Positions 1-10,568 of a DNA stretch of 64,000 nucleotides are shown here, in pieces. The translations under genes and the position numbers were made by a program. A model generated the notes under the pieces. The model was not told where the DNA came from and did no database searches. It worked only from the letters and a program-made list of their open reading frames with translations. The stretch is taken from contig JACDTU010000003.1 in NCBI GenBank assembly GCA_022376465.1, positions 1,798,001 to 1,862,000 of the forward strand, written 5' to 3'. This DNA is from Cubamyces lactineus. Taxonomy: Eukaryota > Basidiomycota > Agaricomycetes > Polyporales > Polyporaceae. Numbering within the stretch: position 1 is the first letter of the stretch; each line of letters opens with the position of its first letter.

Positions 1-400
1 CGCTTCTTTCAGCTGCATCATTGCGTGGGTTCGACGTATGCAGACCCGGAGGAACCTGAGCAATCGCATCCATATATGCCAGACCAGACGCTGCGCAGGC
101 GCGTCTCAAATGCCATCAGAAGACATCAGGGCTAGCTGCGTCCGCAGCGGTGGTGAGGTGTCTTCAGCTAACTTGGTCCGCAGCACCCGCAGGGCCGCGT
201 CACGGACGTTGAATACGTACAGGAACGCACGGCGCTTATGTCTGTTCACCGGCAGAGCGCCCATCGTAGCTGCGGTTAGGGCATGGTACCTGGAGGGAGT
301 CTGATAGAGAGCGCACGCCTACGTCTTTCTTTTTCAATGTGATTGAGGGTTGTGATGACACACGGAAGCGTCCAGCCATGTGCTACATGGTGACTGCGTA
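1..400 (+). other. Left edge, possible 3' end of a gene
   Basis: No gene is assigned with confidence. On the plus strand, bases 1-129 stay open and end in TAG at 130-132. They read as a hydrophilic, Arg-rich peptide and could be the last exon of a gene lying to the left. A second reading frame stays open from 38 to 304. Neither peptide resembles a family I know. The stretch ends at the TA dinucleotide (399-400) that flanks the transposon. Confidence 0.2.
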
Positions 401-454
401 CAGTCAAAAACCGTGCAACGCAACACCACCGCCCAACGCAACGCCTGCCCGATA
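401..454 (+). repeat. Left terminal inverted repeat of the MITE
   Basis: This 54 bp arm pairs with 736-789 on the opposite strand. The single difference I see lies near the inner end (GCCCG here against the complement of CGGGT at 740-744). It contains two of the six CAACGCAA octamers. Confidence 0.9.
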
Positions 455-709
455 TAGTATATTCCAGCTGATAAACGCCGTCTAAGCGCGGAAACTGTTG
501 CGTTGCGCGGTATGAGCGCCCATGAGCGCCTAGCGCCGTCGAGCCGAGTTCGGGCAGTCATGAAGTATTTATGCAGCTTTCTCATTCATTCTTCACCACA
601 TACAGTGTGCAGAGCTACTGTATGTTGCCGTGCAAATTTTTACACTCTTCTCTTGATTTTTCTAGCATTGTAACTAGGTGAGAGTGCAAATCGCCCAACG
701 CAACACTTG

Positions 710-726
710 AGCGCTTATAAAGCGCT
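710..726. repeat. Perfect short palindrome inside the MITE
   Basis: AGCGCTT and AAGCGCT flank a 3 nt ATA centre, giving a 7 bp hairpin stem directly inside the right subterminal region. It may be a structural part of the element; no function is shown. Confidence 0.6.
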
Positions 727-735
727 AATATCCCT

Positions 736-789
736 TATCGGGTAGGCGTTGCGTTGGGCGGTGGTGTTGCGTTGCACGGTTTTTGACTG
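736..789 (-). repeat. Right terminal inverted repeat of the MITE
   Basis: This is the reverse complement of the left arm and ends in CGGTTTTTGACTG followed by the flanking TA. It contains two octamers in the TTGCGTTG orientation. Confidence 0.9.
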
Positions 790-836
790 TACTATATATT
801 CGCCTTCGGTGCTCTATACATCTGATAGCCATATAT

Positions 837-1888
837 TCAATGGTAGGCCACAAGCGTCGGGTGATGGTGCTGACTTACGACGCGTATTGCCACTGGTGGT
901 CCATTCCGTGTAGGATTGCCGGCCCCAATGAAGTCCTCAGAGGCAAGGGTGTATCCCAGTGATTCATAGAATCCTTGCGCATCTGAGGTGACAGCATATA
1001 CGGCGCGGCCTTGGGCATCGCTCTGTCCATTCGGGCATCCAGTAAGTCGCAATCTCCAGAAAACACTAAGATGACTCACCACAGCGTTGATGAACTGTAC
1101 AAGGGCCTTACCATACCCCTTCCCTTGTTTCCGAGGGTCCGTCGCAAGCCCGCAGATCTCAAGCATGTCGGAGACCTTCTCTCCGAACGCAACGTCTAGC
1201 ATCTGATCCAACTTCGCGACAAATTCCTGCTTTCTCTACACAGAGGTTAGCACAGCTGCATACCCAATCGAACACTACTAGGGCGGACCTTGTTCACCTC
1301 CTCGGAGCCGAATCTGTCGAGTATAGCCAGTACTATCTTGCCCACAGGACCCCGTCGCCGTCTTCCGAGCCCTCTGCATGAGTCATCGGTCAGTGTGAGA
1401 TACTGTACTTCCGGTCTGAGAGCGACGGGTAGAGTACATCGCCACAGTTGCTTCGCCGCGGTTGATACAGATCGCTTTCTGTGCGAAGACGTTGTCCGCA
1501 AGCACTGCGGCAATACGCAGCATCCCGCGGAATTTCGGCATTGGGGCATTGTCTGCATCCTGTAGACGAGGGCGGTGAGCTGTGGTCTGATGCCTACTTC
1601 AGAATCGACTCACTGCGTAGTATTGCTCATACCCGCTGATCAAGCAAGCTCTGTATCTCGTTCGTGTAGCTTTGGGGATATCAACTAGTGCATCGATGAC
1701 AGAAGTGAATGAGTGTTCACTTCTCGATTTACCGGAGGAGATGAAGACATACTATATCTGAGAGCTTGGACCTCGATCGCTCTAGCATTATTTTGTGCAA
1801 GAGACGTTGACATCTGTGCTATCGCTGCAGGGGTCAGCTTGTCGGGCATCGAGGGAGAAGCAGCGGTGCAGTTTCGAGCCCAGGACAT
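837..1888 (-). CDS. GNAT-family N-acetyltransferase (tandem copy A)
   Basis: A predicted acyl-CoA-dependent N-acetyltransferase of unknown substrate, about 251 residues. By-eye exons are 1753-1888, 1614-1684, 1438-1559, 1289-1373, 1080-1235 and 837-1022, and all phases agree. The acetyl-CoA loop is visible as GLATDPRKQGKGYGKAL (R/Q-x-x-G-x-G), followed by the family's late GFYESLGY segment and a GPPVAIRV C-terminal strand. The layout matches the small cytosolic GNATs common in Agaricomycetes. Its neighbour at 2038-3108 is a paralogue in the same orientation with identical internal exon sizes. The fourth intron has a weak donor (GTCCGC). The start is the first ATG of the open frame ending in LRY; the N-terminus is poorly conserved between copies, so it is the least certain part. 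The stop lies 48 bp from the MITE. Confidence 0.72.
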
Positions 1889-2037
1889 TTTCAGATCTTC
1901 GTAAAGTTAGGACGTGTCCCTTCGTGTTGATGCGATTGCAAACATCACGCTTAGGTATTTGCCTCCGGACAGAGACGGCCACCAGCTGACAAGGCTGGCG
2001 GTGATATTGCGAGCCCCCGTAAAGGTACAGTAAAGCG

Positions 2038-3108
2038 TTACAATGCCTGATTGGGCGACAGTGAAGCCGTTGGCGCCGTGAAAGCCATCGGTGGCCTGCA
2101 CATCTGATGACAGGTAAGCGTCGTGGTCCAGTATTGCAAAAGAAATGTCGTGCTTACGATATCTATACGTACCGCTGGGCCGTGCCAGCTCCGATTATCA
2201 CTTCTTATAGAATCCCCCCGAACGGTGGTGTAGCCCACCTCCCCATGAAACCCGTGCGCGTCGGTGGTGACTGCAAATGCGGCGCGCCCTTGTGCATCGC
2301 TCTGCCACGCGTTGCATTGCTCAGCCTCGGGAGATAACGAGCAGGGAAGATGTCAGACCATCTCGTGTGCGAGGTGCATGAGCATCGTCGCATAGCCTCG
2401 CCTCCGCTTGTCGGAGGCCGTCGCCAGACCGCGGATCTCCAGCATGTTCGCCGTCTGGTCACCGAAGGAGGCTTGAAGCATCTGGCCGACTTTTGACCCG
2501 AATTTCCTCTTTCTCTGCGATGCCGGGCTCGAAGTCAGGGCTGTACTGCAGCGAGAGAAGGCTGCGAACTCGCTTTCGTCAGTTCATCGGAATCAAACCT
2601 CGCAAGGAATGGTATGAGGTATGGGCTGATCAGCCCCTTTTGACGTTTTGCAAGTCCTCTGTGCGGTGAAGTTTGTCTCACGTAAGGAATTCGCCTGAGA
2701 AACACGAGGGATGCGAAGGTACATTGCGATGGTTGCATCGCCACCGTTTATGCAGTATGCTCTTTGTGCATAGACGTTGTCTATCAGACTCGCTGCCGTA
2801 CTCAGCATTTTGCGGAGCTTGGGCATTGGTGCACCGTCGACATCCTGTATCATAGCTCAACGTTGATCTACGAGTACTAGTATCTAATACTCACCGCGAA
2901 GTAGCGAGCGTACGCGTTGTCAAGGAAGGCGTCGTAGGTGGTCTGCGTTGCTTTGAAGATATCGACTGCGTCGTGAACGTGGCGTTGTCAGTCGTGATGA
3001 CCATGAGTGGGAATCTCGCAACTTACCATATCTCAACGGGGCGGCTGCCACTGATCCAGTCGAATCCACAGGGAGTCTTGCATATCGGTATTCTGACTGC
3101 TTTAACAT
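2038..3108 (-). CDS. GNAT-family N-acetyltransferase (tandem copy B)
   Basis: Second copy of the preceding acetyltransferase. Proposed exons are 3027-3108, 2895-2965, 2723-2844, 2574-2658, 2359-2514 and 2038-2301. Exons two to five measure 71, 122, 85 and 156 nt, exactly as in copy A, with the same intron phases. The acetyl-CoA loop is GLATASDKRRRGYATML, so the glycine pattern is weaker than in copy A. The C-terminal strand reads GPAVRIDI. Intron four has no GT donor at the homologous site and fits a GC-AG intron (2515-2573). The 3' end is uncertain: reading straight through gives a stop at 2038-2040, whereas a GTAAGC donor after RIDI would join a further segment ending near 1907. It may be functional or a recently relaxed duplicate. 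Confidence 0.62.
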
Positions 3109-3318
3109 CGTTGTGTATGGTGGGACTGAAGGGTTGCGGTTACTCGATAGCAATCGGGTACGCTGCACAATTTCAGACGCCTGTACGTTAGTACACCATC
3201 ACGCATACTCACGCCTCACGCGTCCTGTACAAGGGGCAAAGATGCCGCAAGCTAATTGTCCATTGGACAGGCTGCGAATACTGGTACATTGATCCTCGCT
3301 GTTGTTACATCTGATGGC

Positions 3319-5139
3319 TTACTCGACGGTAAGCGACTTGTCCAGCTCCGAGAAGCCTTCAAAGAACGCAGTGAAGAGATCAATGGCGTTCTGGACGTCG
3401 TGTGCCCCTGCAGTCTCGCGGATGGAGTGCATAGCGAGCTGCGCACAGCCAACGTCTACAGTACGGACGCCAATCTTGGACAGCATAGGTCCAACAGTGG
3501 AACCGCATGCCCTATCAAGCCGTGGTCAGTACGTACGCGTAAGAGAGCGAACGAAGAATGCGCATACATATCATTGCGGACCTCGTACTCTTGCACCTTA
3601 CCGCCCTTCTTCTCGATGAGCTTCTTGACCACGAAACTGCCAATCGCATCGCTCGCGTAGCGCTGCTTGGCGTTCGTCTTGATGACCACGCCGCCGTTGA
3701 TGATAGGGGCGTGGTTCTCCTCGTGCTTACTGGTGTAGTTAGGATGAATGGCGTGGCCCATATCTGAGCTGATGAGGAACGAGCGAGCGACAGACTGGGC
3801 GTAAGCAGCGGGGGTGGGCGAAAGGCGTTGAAGCAGGAATGGGATGAGCGAAGATTCTGCGCCCGATGTTGACACTGAACCGATCTCTTCATGGTTGAAG
3901 AGCGCGATGCAGTTCACGTTGCCCTCCAACACATTGAATGAGGAAGAATTTGCGAAAGTGGAGATGGCCTCCACAGCAGCGAAGCTGGATGCGTGGGTAA
4001 ACAACGGGATAGATCATCCTCCGGTAGATCTAAGAGAAACTCACGACGAGAATTGGTTGTCCATACGGGGAGCAAAAATGAACTCGTTGTTCAACCCACC
4101 CAAAACAGCAGGCTGCGTGTCATACAGGTGACTGCACGAGAATGACATTAGTGTTCGCGATTACAACTCTCAGGCTTTGTCAATTATCTCACAGTTCGAA
4201 ATCATGGATCAATTCCGGCGACACGGAAAGGTGGTCGGCCAAGAGCGCGAGGAGGGCAGGGTGATGGTTGCCCTGAATGTCAGAGGCGCTCTTATTGGTA
4301 GCTGCATCCTCCTTCGGAGAGCCGTTGAGCTGTGCCTCGACGAGCCCAGTAATGGGAACATATTCAGTCTCCAGATTGAATTGGAAGTTATCAGCTGCCC
4401 CTCTGTTTACTGCGATCTTGTCAGCACCACGCGTAGTGACTTTGTTGATCCTGAACGGCGTTCTGGTCGCTTACGGTGGATGGCTAGGTTTGGGATGCGC
4501 AAAATAGGCCTGTCAATTTTGACCAGTCGAGACTGGAATTTGCCGCTCTTGTCGGCGATGACCACCCTTCCTGCCAAGGACAGGTCGCGGTCGAACCAGG
4601 TATGCCAGAGACCACCGCCGTATGTTTCGACGCCTACTTGCAGATACCCCGACTTCGCGCGCTTAGAGACGGGCCTGACCTATGATACGATGAGCACGGT
4701 AGGTGAAGCCTTGTACAATGTAGACTCACGCGGAGATTCGGACTGTCTATATGAGTTGCAACGATAGAGACACCGGCACCAGGCTGCCAGTTCTGGGGGA
4801 TAGTGAAGGCAAGAAGCGCACTCTGGTTTCTGTAACGATCATCGCGGCGTAAGCCCGCATCCTGAACCAAGCTATGGATGTTGTAGAGCACAAACCGAGT
4901 GAAGTAGTACTTGCCACCAGCCTTCAGGCCCTTCTCCCAGTCATCATGCTCCCGGATCTGACGCGATCGTCAGATGCATCCTCCTTCGCGCCCTCGCCTG
5001 AGACCTATACCTTCTGGAACCTAGCCTTCTCCAGACGCGCACTCGCAGCCTGTACGGCATGGAAAGGCGTTGGCGAGGCGTTTACAAAGTCAAGGAGCTT
5101 GTGAGCGGCCTCTGGGCCAGATTGCTGCATCATGGTCAT
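3319..5139 (-). CDS. Aspartyl aminopeptidase, M18 metallopeptidase
   Basis: Removes N-terminal Asp/Glu from peptides. Family members are large cytosolic homo-oligomers, and some are vacuolar cargo in yeast. The N-terminal exon carries [15 protein letters not shown], typical of M18. Dinuclear-zinc motifs follow in order: THIDSP (near 4735-4768), NHEEIGS (near 3876-3896), [10 protein letters not shown], and the late segment ending AMHSIRE that carries the last His ligand. The NGGVVIK and AKQRYASDA segments are also family hallmarks. The protein ends DKSLTVE and stops at 3319-3321. At least five short introns are needed. Three in-frame ATGs (5139, 5133, 5130) are equally possible starts. It is head-to-head with UTP12, 316 bp apart. 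Confidence 0.93.
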
Positions 5140-5455
5140 GGTACGGAAGAAAGAGGGGGAGAAAGATCGTGGTAAATTGCGTGCGATATCGCTTCGCGGG
5201 GTGCGGGTGCCTGAGATTGAGATAATGCCGAGGGAGAGAGAACGCGAGTCCGGTGCTGGGACTCTCAGCTGCAGCCTGCATACGGATCGGAGGAGCATCG
5301 AGAGCGTCAAGTCCGCCGCACGTGGGAATCCGCGAAATATTCCCTGCGCGCGCTCTCATTGGCTCCCGCGTCCTTCGCGCGCCCTCACGCTCGCGCTGCC
5401 GTCCTCTGAGGACGTCCTGCTCTTGCCTCTTGCCACCGTCTTCTAGCCGTCCGTC
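5140..5455. promoter_or_regulatory. Divergent promoter, aminopeptidase/UTP12
   Basis: A 316 bp stretch between two start codons pointing away from each other. It must hold both 5' UTRs and core promoters. I see a GC-rich stretch near 5320-5400 but no TATA box I would assert. Confidence 0.5.
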
Positions 5456-8400
5456 ATGGTCCAGAGCTATCTGCGTCACGGGCCCACGGAGGTAATCATT
5501 TTATACGCTACGCTCTTTGACTGTAGACTCAAGGCTTTGTATAGGCTTTCGGGCTCGTCTGCAGCTCGTCCTCCAACTCACACTACGACGGGAAATTGGC
5601 TTATGTCCCCGCGCTCGAGGATGTCCTAGTCTGGGATGTCAAGAAGGGTCAAATGGTACGTAATGCAGACGCCTCAAAAGTCCGCGTACTTAATTCAGGG
5701 TAGATGGCAATGTGGCACGAAACTGGTCACCGAGCTGAAGTGACTGCTATCCTGCGTTCACCTCAAAAGGACATCTTCGCCATCGGCTATGCAGACGGTT
5801 CGATACGCCTGTGGAGTGCCTCTTCAGCCTCTGTTATTGCGACGTTCAACGGCCATAAGAAAGCCGTAACTGCGCTAGCATTTGACGAGACCGGGACTCG
5901 GTTAGCGTCTGGCTCACAAGACACCGACCTCATTCTTTGGGATGTAGTGGGAGAGACAGGGCTTTACCGGTATGTCCCGTACATGCACCATCGTCGAATG
6001 TGCTGATAAATATGGGACAGGTTGCGAGGCCACCGTGACCAAATCACTTCCATCCGCTTCGTCCGCTCTCTTGCCGGATCGGCACCCTCCACCTCTACGG
6101 GGACCGCTCCCGGCTATCTTTTGACTGCTTCCAAGGATACGTTCCTCAAACTTTGGGACCTCCAGACACAACATTGTATCCAGACCGTTGTCGCGCATCG
6201 GTCAGAAGTATGGACTATGGACCTCAACCCTGAGCAGGGCCTCGTTTTCACTGGTAGCAGCGAGGGCGAGATGAAGGTGTGGAAGATCGACCATGAAGCT
6301 TTGTCTCAGGGGCTACGGGAGACAGAAAACGGCGAGGTATGTTTGCATACAATGATCCTAATGACAGAAGACATCTAAGATCCCGCTCTACAGGTCACGA
6401 AGTTCATTCATCCTGCTACTACGCTACCCCTTGCTTCTTCCCATCGTGTCTCACAGATCAGCTTCCACCCGCACAAACCGTACCTCGCTGTACAGTCTCA
6501 CGACAAGTCTGTGGAGGTATTCAGGATCCGTACGGAGGAGGAAATAAAAAAGAAGCAAGCTCGCCGAAGGAGACGTGCTAAGGAAAAGGAACTCGAGAAG
6601 AAGGGCAAGAAGGGTGACAATGCGGAGGCGGACGTACAGATGGACGGCGAGCACGATGACAAGGACGTCGAGCTCGCGGATCTCTTCACGCCATACCTCA
6701 TTGTCCGCGCGAGCGGCAAAATAAGGTCATTCGACTTCGGTGACGAGGAAGCTGGTGGCAAGGGGAATACCCAGTTGTTCGTCGCTCTGTCGAACAACGC
6801 ATTGGAGGTGTACAGTATACCTCCGCCCACAAAGACGAAGGATGCTGCCCCAGAGGCCAGTCGTATATTCTCTGTCGATCTTCCTGGACACAGGACGGAC
6901 GTTCGGACGCTATGCTTGAGCTCTGATGATGCTCTCCTGGCGTCTGCATCGAATGGTACGCACGCCTATTAGTGCACGCCCCATCCACTCACTCAACCAC
7001 TCCCCCTACCAGGTTCCCTCAAGATTTGGAATATGAAGACGACTGCGTGCATTCGCACCATGGACTGTGGCTACGCGATCTGCAGCACTTTCCTCCCCGG
7101 CGACAGGCAAATAGCTGTGGGCACGAAGTCTGGCGAAATCCTCATCTACGACATTGCCTCGTCATCGCTCGTTGACACAATTCAGGCGCATACTGCCACG
7201 GTATGGTCCATCCATGTGCGACCAGACGAGCAAGGCCTTGTCAGCGGAAGCGCCGACAAGGATGTCAAGTTTTGGGTGTTCGAGCGTAAACCTGTGGATA
7301 GTGACAACGTACGCCTATGATCTTTGCCAAGCCGTGTTGTGAAGATGATGACTCAAACCCGTTGCAGCCTCGCAGTGCGAGCTTGCTTACCCTTGTGCAT
7401 GTGCGGACACTCAAGATGACGGACGATGTTCTGTCTGTTCGATACAGCCCGAATGGCAAGCTACTCGCGGTTGCTCTGCTCGACTCAACCGTGAAGGTCT
7501 TCTACCAAGACACGCTCAAGTTCTTCCTCTCGCTGTACGGCCATAAGGTTTGTACAGCTAAAACTCTTGATATCTCTTCAGTGTGATTCATGCATCCGTC
7601 ATAGCTCCCAGTGCTCTCGATGGACATTTCCGGAGACTCGAAGCTCATCGTGACATGTTCTGCCGACAAGAACGTCAAGATCTGGGGTCTCGACTTCGGC
7701 GACTGCCACAAGTCGATCTTCGCGCACGACGAGAGCGTCATGCAGGTGGCCTTTGAGCGCACTGACACCCGTGAGGGCGACACGAAGGCTTCGCACTACT
7801 TCTGGACCGTCGGAAAGGACAAGATGGTCAAGTACTGGGATGGCGACAAGGTTCGTTCGATCATGATCAGGCTACCACACTGTTCCCCATACTGACTGGG
7901 ACGGTGCTTCAAACAGTTCGAGAATATCCAGAAGCTGGAAGGTCACCACGGTGAGGTTTGGGCTCTCGCCGTCAGCCATCACGGCAAGTTCGTCGTGACC
8001 GGCTCGCACGACAAGTCTATCCGTGTCTGGGAGAAGCTCGATGAGCCTGTAAGTCAATCCCATCAATCCCATCCGTCCATTGTCCACTAACACAATCCGC
8101 CCGACAGTTGTTCCTCGAAGAAGAGCGGGAGCGAGAACTCGAAGCGCTCTACGAGACAGGCATCGCCGACACTCTCAACCGCCCCGACGCCCCAATCGGA
8201 AGCGGTGCTCCCGGGGCAGATCCCAACGCGGCAGCCTCCGGCGGCGCGGAGACGACTGCGGTCACCAAGCAGACGACGGAGACCCTCATGGCAGGAGAGC
8301 GCATCATGGAGGCGCTCGAGCTCGCGGACACGGAGATCGAGACGTTCCGCGAATACGAGGAGGCGCGTGCTAAGGGCGGCCTTGCGGAGAGCGTTGCACC

Positions 8401-8929
8401 TCCCCCACGCAACCCGGTCCTCGCAGCGTACGATGTCAGCCCGGAGGAATACGTCTTGCGCGTGGTCGAGAAGGTGCCATCGACAGCGCTATACGACGCA
8501 CTCCTGGTACTTCCATTCGGCAAGGTGGTGAGCCTCATGCGGTATCTGAACATATGGGCGCAGAAGGCAAGTGAACCCAAGACTTAGTATGAAGAAGTCC
8601 ATCGCTGACAGTGTCCAAACCAGGAGTGGAACATCGTCTTGACTTCGCGCATCATCTTCTTCCTGCTCAAAACTCACCACCACCAGATCGTCGCGAACCG
8701 CGTGATGCGCACCGCGCTGATCCCGCTGCGGCGCAACCTGCGCGAGGGCCTGCGCAGGCAGAAGGACACGATCGGCTACAACCTCGCCGCGCTGCGCTTC
8801 ATCCAGCGCCAGACGGACGCGAAGCGTACCGCGGAGTTCTATGAAGAGGAAGAGGACCTCACTGAAGAGAAAGTCCGCGAGAAGATCGCCGAGGGCAAGA
8901 AGCGCAAGCGCGTCAGCATAAAGGCATGA
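5456..8929 (+). CDS. UTP12: U3 snoRNP / SSU processome WD40 protein Utp12 (WDR3, Dip2)
   Basis: A subunit of the UTP-B subcomplex of the small-subunit processome, needed for early 18S pre-rRNA processing in the nucleolus. The start [12 protein letters not shown] matches the conserved Utp12 N-terminus. It is encoded by a 36 nt first exon (5456-5491), followed by exons 5545-5655 and one from 5704. Many WD40 units follow, for example [33 protein letters not shown] and [12 protein letters not shown], consistent with two propellers. A highly basic charged insertion (near 6540-6650) interrupts the repeats. The C-terminal Utp12 domain (about 8430-8900) contains [20 protein letters not shown] and the LRYLNIWA-type core, here [10 protein letters not shown] Lys-rich tail ends at 8929. 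Length and domain order are normal for the family. Confidence 0.95.
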
Positions 8930-9211
8930 GTTTAGAGTAAATTGCTTCGCGTCGCTCCGGTATGGATGAAAAGTAGTGTATCCTACAATAGTGTGTCTGT
9001 AAAGGTACATCATCGCTATCCGATACAATGTTGTGTTACAGGTTGTGCGTGTTAGTATGTTTACATGTCTGCGCCAGCAGAACTGCAAGTTATCCGGAGC
9101 ACTGCCCCGCAGGTTGGCCAACCAAAATCCTAACCGACTACTTCATGACTATTTGGGGCCCCAGAATTTCTCCAGCCTATACATCATGCATGGTCAGTCG
9201 CCTTCCCCGTG
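8930..9211. other. Convergent 3' intergenic region
   Basis: A 282 bp gap between the stops of UTP12 and the barrel protein. It holds only the two 3' UTRs as far as I can see. Confidence 0.5.
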
Positions 9212-10225
9212 TTACAATGTAGGAACGCACCATCCATCCAGCGGATCCGTTGCCGGCCGCATCTGCACCGTGAGCAGGCCTTCCTCTAAATCCGCAAGGG
9301 CGGAGAACGCGGCCTTGGTTAGATCAACATGCTTGGATCCTTCGGCACATCCCGCACAGGAGTCGACAACCCGGACGAAGACACATTTCTGTGAGGTATG
9401 GCACACTGAGATGATGGTTGAGTGCACGTTCTGGACATTCATCGTACGCTCACTTACACTCAAGGAATTTGAAGCACTTGGGCTTGGAAGTCCAGCCGGA
9501 GAGTGTGAGAGCAGCCGCGAAAGAAGCATCCTGATGCTAACTGAGTGTGTGAATAATTGAGCACAAGTGAGATAGGCATACAGTGGGATGCCAGTCCGGG
9601 TTTTCCCAGCAGCTGGGATTCAGTAGATCGTGTCCCGTATACCTGTGAACCACAATGAGCAAGGGGTACGCAATAACGAACGAAATTGTATTGACCAAGT
9701 AATAGTCACTGGCTCTGGCTTGCCTATTCCCTTGATGCTGTTGACGATCTTGGTGAGTCCACCAGACAAGACACTCCCAGCCGAGCTAGCAAGTTTCTTC
9801 GCAGTTGCTTTCTTGGGGTTAGTCTTCTTGACCGCCTTCTTGGGGCTTGCCTTCTTGGCCGCTTTCTTAGGACTTGCCTTTTTGGCCTTAGATGTATTAG
9901 CCCTGGGCTGCAAAGACGAAGTTCCAGTAGACCCAGAGCTGTCATTTGGGTCGTCGTCCGGTTCCAAGTCCGAATCAGCCGGAGTTGAATACTTGTAGAG
10001 CAAGTTGGTCGTGTTGACAGTCTCCCAGCCATCCCGGGGATCAAAGACGTAGCCTTTCCCGAGGGAGTGTGGTGTGGAGTATTTGCGCTCCAGAGCCATG
10101 CGAGAAGCACCGATTTCTGCAGCAGAGACACCAGTACAAGCCAAAGGTACGAGAGACATCGCCAGGAAGAGCGTTACTCCAAGACGGCCTAGAGCCATGG
10201 GGTTGAACATCGCCTTCATTGTCAT
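9212..10225 (-). CDS. Secreted RlpA-like double-psi beta-barrel protein with lysine-rich linker
   Basis: A predicted extracellular protein. The N-terminus (MTMKAM start at 10225, or 10219) has a hydrophobic core, LGVTLFLAMSLVPLACTGVSA, typical of a signal peptide. Then come a KYST-containing segment, an acidic Ser/Gly stretch (DLEPDDDPNDSS), three nine-residue basic repeats (KKASPKKAA, KKASPKKAV, KKTNPKKAT), a Gly/Ser hydrophobic spacer and the barrel. The barrel begins TWYTGHDLLNPSCW and ends with KCVFVRVVDSCAGCAEG, HVDLTKAAFSALAD and LRPATDP-like (MRPATDP) motifs. Three introns are needed between the linker and the end. Relatives in Agaricomycetes are annotated as barwin-like or RlpA-like. 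Such barrels lack a known enzymatic activity in most cases and may bind wall polymers. The S/TPKK tail resembles linker histones and is unusual for a secreted protein. Confidence 0.85.
9810..9890 (-). repeat. 27 bp coding tandem repeat, three units
   Basis: Units 9810-9836, 9837-9863 and 9864-9890 each encode nine residues of the form KK-x-x-PKK-A-x. They keep the reading frame, and the two inner units are the most alike, which suggests growth by in-frame slippage or unequal exchange. Confidence 0.8.
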
Positions 10226-10568
10226 GTAATAGAGAGTAAAGACAGGCCTGCCTGAGGGCGCGACAGTGAGAAGATGGTGGAGGGTTAGAAGCAAGTGCAA
10301 GTTGCGGAGTGAACGAACCCGAGGCTCGCACCTCTTTGGCGTGCAACGCGTCGCGTCACGAGCACGTGCTGGGAACGCGGCACGCCGTCTCCGTGCGATA
10401 TGAGCTCAGGCGCTCGCGCTATCTGTAACAGACGCCGGCAAGTATGTCGAGACCGCTCAGGAGAAGAGTCGTGCAGTACGCGAAGGCACGAGTTCGACTC
10501 GTTGACCACCGTTTGCCACGTCCTACAGCCAACGCCGTCGACATCGCAAGGTTACAGAGCGCAAGATA
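10226..10568. promoter_or_regulatory. Divergent promoter, barrel protein/PLP enzyme
   Basis: A 343 bp region between outward-facing start codons. The Arg-rich frames in it look like chance. No element could be assigned. Confidence 0.4.

Larger units (their letters stand above)
401..789. mobile_element. MITE, Tc1/mariner- or pogo-like non-autonomous DNA transposon
   Basis: This is a 389 bp element with long terminal inverted repeats (401-454 and 736-789, one mismatch seen over the 54 bp). It is flanked by TA on both sides (399-400 and 790-791). The ends begin CAGTCAAAAACCG. A TA duplication with CAGT-type ends is the usual signature of the Tc1/mariner-pogo superfamily. The element has no coding capacity. 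The octamer CAACGCAA or its complement occurs six times: 416-423, 434-441, 498-505, 696-703, 749-756 and 767-774. The three left copies mirror the three right ones in number, spacing being roughly symmetrical, as expected of transposase binding sites. It sits 48 bp beyond the stop codon of the first GNAT gene and may supply 3' end sequence. Superfamily assignment is inference. Confidence 0.85.

Noticed and set aside
1..304. The 88-codon plus-strand frame at the left edge as a complete gene
   Set aside because: No recognisable domain or start context. At best it is part of the last exon of a gene outside the window.
9810..9890. The 27 bp repeat as a CRISPR or satellite
   Set aside because: Units are contiguous without spacers and keep a protein reading frame, so it is a coding minisatellite. 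CRISPR arrays do not occur in nuclear fungal genomes.
10440..10530. A tRNA-like GTTCGA element
   Set aside because: A GAGTTCGACTC T-arm-like run occurs near 10490, but I could find no matching acceptor stem or A box at the right distance. The same applies to GGTTCGAAC near 19552, which lies in an intron of the DUF6533 gene.
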